Assembly (NCBI GenBank): GCA_022385805.1
Contig: MU277689.1
Location: 248,001 to 312,000 of the forward strand
Origin: Pilatotrama ljubarskyi
Lineage: Eukaryota > Basidiomycota > Agaricomycetes > Polyporales > Polyporaceae
DNA length: 64,000 nt
Direction: 5' to 3'
Both the position numbers and the translations under genes were made by a program. Numbering within the stretch: the stretch's first letter is position 1; each line of letters opens with the position of its first letter. The notes beneath the pieces were generated by a model. It worked only from the letters and a program-made list of their open reading frames with translations. It was not told where the DNA came from and made no database searches. Shown piece by piece: positions 60,433-64,000 of this stretch.

Positions 60433-63251
60433 CTAGAGCTCCAGCACCTCCATGCCCTCGGACTCGGAAGTCTCATCTGCGGTGCTAGCATCTGCGGGTG
60501 CTCGCACTGGTTCCGAGGGTTGGGCGGAAGGATCGCAGTCGACCTTAGTGCAGATCCAGGTCGACGCGTACATGTTCACACTATCACACGTATGCTCAGT
60601 GAGTATCCCGTTGCTATCGGTATTAGCAAGCAGGACTCACCGGTCGATGCACTTGCCGGCAGTACGCGCGGCGACGCGCTCGCACTTGAAGCCCTGTGCC
60701 GAGAAGTTGGCGATGTACCACGGGTTCAGCCCAGCACTGCGCAGGAGGACGCGACCGCCGAGCTTCATCGCCCTGTTCAGAGCGCGGATTTCCTGTAAGC
60801 ACGGACCTGGTTAGAAGTAGGCGACAAGCGGCAAAGAAGGAAGACGAACCTCGGTAGCCTGGGTTCCCTCCGGATCGAACCAGTCCATGTGGTCCATGAT
60901 CTGCTAGGGGTCAGTAGTAGCTCTCGGCATTGATGGGATAACCACGTACTATCGCGACGGTGACGCTCTCTGGACGGATACGCTCAAGAACCTCAACGAA
61001 CTCGTCCGTGTGGACCCGGAGTCCGTCGAAGGCGCCAGGCCGGGAGAGCGTCTTGTGTGCCTCTCGTGAGAGGTACACAGGGCGGCATCTGTTGCACCCA
61101 TGTCAATCTACGTTCTTGCAGCGCAGAATGGGGTACTCACTCTTCATAATAGCGCCCCATCAAACAAAGCCGGTAGAAGTAGTTCTCGTCCCGGAGCAAC
61201 GTGTTCTCCACGACCGGATCCAGCGTGTTCACCACATACCTCCACATCGCCTCCTTCGGTTGGAACGCGCTCCCGCTCCTCGCAGCCGCTGCAATTCCGT
61301 CTTCGTAGATCATATCCCGCTGGTTCGTCGGCACGCCCAGAGCACGCCACAAGAACTGCTCGTTTGCCACGACGAGGTAGCTCAGCCACTTGTGGAGAAC
61401 GACGGGGCGGAGACGCGTCCGCCAGATCGCCCGCTGCTCCCTGAGGGTCTTGGCCGAGCACAGCTGGCGGACGTCCACACTCGGCCCGAGTAGCCGGAAG
61501 AGCCATTTCGAGAGCTTGACGGCGATGCGCGTGCCTCCGGTTTCGTATAGCCCCCCGCGCGACGTGAAGGTCGCTGTGCTGTCGAGCCAGAACTGAAAGG
61601 CGCGGGAGGAGAGGTAGGGAGACAACTTCGTGAGGAGGAGGTTGCGGAAGCCGGAATGGCGACCCTCCCCAAAGAGCTTCCACGTATCCTCGTACGACAG
61701 CGCGCAGAACGCGGCCACCTTGAGCTCCAAGAGATGGTTCTGCGCCGGGTTCAGGTCGACCGCGTGGATGCTCTGCGGGCGGTGCAACGCGTACGACAGG
61801 ACGTTATCGCCCGCACTCGTGATCGCGAACACGACGTCTTCCTCGCCGATATTCAGCAGCCGCTGGTCCTCCGCGGGGTCCTCCCACGTGAACGCGTAGA
61901 TGTAGCTGTTCCCGAACTGCGCGTGCTTCGGCAGCGCCTCGTCGTAGTACAGCCGCCAGGGCTTGTTTTGGTAGAAGAACGACGGCAGGGGCACGTTCGT
62001 CGCCAGGTTGAGGATCGCCGCCTCGAACCCCTTGGAACGCAGCTGCATTCGCGTCTCGCGCGCCGCGGCGCTCTCCGTCTCTGCGCGCGTCTCGCTGTAG
62101 TGCACGGGGGAGAGGTACGGGCTCTCCGTGGCGAGCGCGTCGATGCGCTCCGCGGCCTCCCGAGCCAGGGCGCCCGCTGCCCCAGCGGACGTCGCGGTGC
62201 GCTGGCAGCCGAGCCAGATGTAGTACGGGATGCCGCCGAGCTTGTAGTTGCGCTCGTTGACGTTGAGGATCGTGCCCAACCGGTACTCGAGGTAGTCGCG
62301 CCGGCCTTCGTCGAGGTGCACGCGGTCGAGCCGGAACCAGGAGCGCCAGAAGAGGCGCGAGAACCAGTTCACGTGCCGCGAGTAATGGCCGCCCGTGAAG
62401 TTGCGGAGGGAGTAGCTCGAGGCGGACTGCACGTAAAAGTCGACGCAGGAAATGAGCCCGTGAGGCGCGAGGAGGTCGGTGATGCTGTCGATTACTGAGT
62501 AGAAGCTGCATAGGGTTAGTGTTGCACCAGCATCATACCACGGGGAAAACTTACTCGGGGACCATACTCAGGGAATACGACATGCTGACAAAGTCTGCCT
62601 TGACTCCGTATCTGGATGATACTTCGGGTTTTGCTGCCTCCATTGTGTCGGCGGACTCGTCAAGGACGAAGGTGCGGGCGTCCTCGCAAACAACATGGAC
62701 GTTCGTCCAGCCGAGCTTAGCAAATCTCTTCCTGGCGACTTCGCATAGGGAAGGGCTGAGGTCTACGAGGTAGACATCGGAGAAGAAGTCCTTGACGGAC
62801 ACGAAGTCGTTCATCTTCTCGATGTTGTATCCAGTCCCTCCGCCGACCTGCGACATCACCCGTGAGCATAACTCGGCGTTGTAAGAATGAAGGCGCATAC
62901 ATCCACCCAGATCGGTTTGGCTGCCTTGGTTCCCATGCGATGCTTGAGCTGAGCGGCGGCGAGTTGCAGCATATCCTCTCGGCCGCATAGCAGAGTCGCT
63001 CTCGTAGCGTCGTAGATCTCCGCCTGTGTCCGGTAGAAGCCCTCCAGAGCCCGCTGCTGGCCTGTAAGTGCCTTCACATCGGCAGCATTACCGAGCTCAA
63101 CGGGTTTGAGGAAACACGCATAGAAGAACTTCCCGTAGATCCAGAGTTGGCGGCGAGAAAGCAGGACCACCGCTACCAACGCGAAGAGAGCGCCGTAGAG
63201 TAAGATGCAATGCCGAAGGTCAGCAAGGAGCTGTGGAGGAAAGTCCAACAT
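60433..63251 (-). CDS. BTA1: Betaine-lipid synthase BTA1 (BtaB-BtaA fusion)
   Basis: ER enzyme that makes the betaine lipid DGTS from diacylglycerol and S-adenosylmethionine, used by fungi to replace phosphatidylcholine under phosphate limitation. Exons in coding order: 63251-62901, 62847-62555, 62505-61141, 61088-60950, 60900-60850, 60792-60641 and 60580-60433. They sum to 2499 nt, 832 residues. An N-terminal TM helix (CILLYGALFALVAVVLLS) precedes a SAM methyltransferase domain (VDVGGGTGYNIEKM, DLSPSLCEVARKRF). The C-terminal 3-amino-3-carboxypropyl transferase half (DUF3419/BtaA) has NLATNVPLPSFFYQNKPWRL, FTWEDPAEDQRLLNI, FAITSAGDNVLSY and VDLNPAQNHLLELK. Domain order methyltransferase-then-BtaA is the fungal/algal arrangement. 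Confidence 0.95.
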
Positions 63252-64000
63252 CTCAGCCTGTGCGAAGAGTCAAGACGACCTGGATCAAGGAGAGGGGGCT
63301 CACGGGCCATAATTCGTCGACATCTATCGATATAAGACTAGCGGAGTCGGCGAGACATTTCCCCTGGGGCTCGCTGGTTCTGCAGCCGACTCTTCCGTAG
63401 ACGTACAAGACGCACACCCCCAGGTTTTCGCGCTCGCCAACTGAGGCGCATGCGTCGGAGTCTCGAAAGAGGTGAAGGTGATAAGCGTCCCTCTATGGTG
63501 TTTGTCAGCGCAGCGTCGAGACGGACGCGTGTGGAACGAGGCGCGTGTGGACGTCCCGAGTACACGTTCGATGTTGTGGGACGCGCAGGGCAGGAGGAGC
63601 AACGAAACGTGAGCGATGATGAGAATACAGGGAGAGGTAGCACCGACGCAAGCGGTCGCGGCGTGGAACGTGTGTGAGCGGTTCACTTGTTCCGAGGCAG
63701 ACGTCTGCGTGGTCGCTGTGTTCTGGCGCAGAGAGTCTGCCCATACACGTGCGCTGTCGATCATCCGCCACTTGAGACTCACCTGGAGATGTCCCTGGAG
63801 CGCTTGGCGGGCTACAGTAGCCAATAAGTCAATACTTCTGTTCTGAAGGACGTGTTCCGGACTCGGTTAGAGCATTTGTCGCTGGTGTGAAGTGATCTTT
63901 ACCTACACGTGCGGGATAAGGGGTGTTTGCTGCAGCAGTAATCACACATACCTACAGCAGATGTCGACCCCTTTTGATTGTCATAGATATAGAACTCATC
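63252..64000. promoter_or_regulatory. BTA1 upstream region to window edge
   Basis: It contains the BTA1 promoter. Frames on both strands are short and antisense to each other. No gene is seen; a neighbouring gene may begin beyond the edge. Confidence 0.4.

Noticed and set aside
61656..62498. 280-codon plus-strand open frame
   Set aside because: Antisense shadow of BTA1, whose motifs and splice sites are unambiguous.

Overview
The window reads as genomic DNA of a basidiomycete fungus, most likely an Agaricomycete (mushroom or polypore). The genes are dense and carry many short GT-AG introns, mostly about 45-80 nt. The contents are eukaryotic housekeeping genes mixed with families expanded in Agaricomycetes: DUF6534 membrane proteins, F-box-like/LRR proteins, microsomal P450s, GMC oxidoreductases and a stand-alone adenylating enzyme. 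All calls come from reading the sequence. For most genes I traced the splice junctions by hand and checked that the exons sum to an open frame.

Layout. 1-3.4 kb: gene-poor, with a tRNA-Gly(GCC) and a tRNA-Met(CAT) inside a cluster of AGTACT palindromes. 3.5-5.7 kb: RLI1/ABCE1. 6.1-11.5 kb: two tandem DUF6534 membrane-protein genes on the minus strand. 12.9-13.9 kb: UBC4/5-type E2. 14.4 kb: a 73-residue single-TM protein. 15.1-17.1 kb (-): PIG-S/GPI17. 17.5-22.6 kb: a large SNT1/NCoR-like SANT corepressor. 23.2-24.3 kb (-): F-box-like/LRR pseudogene. 24.4-25.2 kb (-): parvulin PIN4. 25.7-27.4 kb (-): stand-alone adenylating enzyme. 29.4-30.7 kb (-): six-hairpin-glycosidase-like protein. 31-33.5 kb: isoaspartyl methyltransferase and farnesyl/geranylgeranyltransferase alpha subunit. 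34.2-35.8 and 39.6-41.6 kb: two F-box-like genes. 36.6-39.1 kb: divergent YRA1/ALY and RPC31. 41.8 kb: secreted Cys-containing protein. 43-57.8 kb: an oxidative block of P450, SDR, GMC oxidoreductase and P450, with the ribosome-quality-control gene CUE3/ASCC2 embedded. 59.7 kb (-): a 74-residue paralogue of the 14.4 kb small protein. 60.4-63.3 kb (-): BTA1 betaine-lipid synthase.

How the genes work together. RLI1 and CUE3 act in ribosome recycling and rescue. YRA1 and RPC31 act in mRNA export and Pol III transcription and share one short divergent promoter region. PIG-S, the prenyltransferase alpha subunit and BTA1 concern membrane anchoring and lipids. The two P450s, SDR and GMC enzyme could form a small oxidative pathway, but no synthase core gene lies between them. 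No virus, CRISPR array or intact transposon was recognised.

The most unusual item is the pair of unannotated ~73-residue single-TM proteins. They share two intron positions and phases, and both have a TATA element with an upstream ACGTCA (CRE) core.
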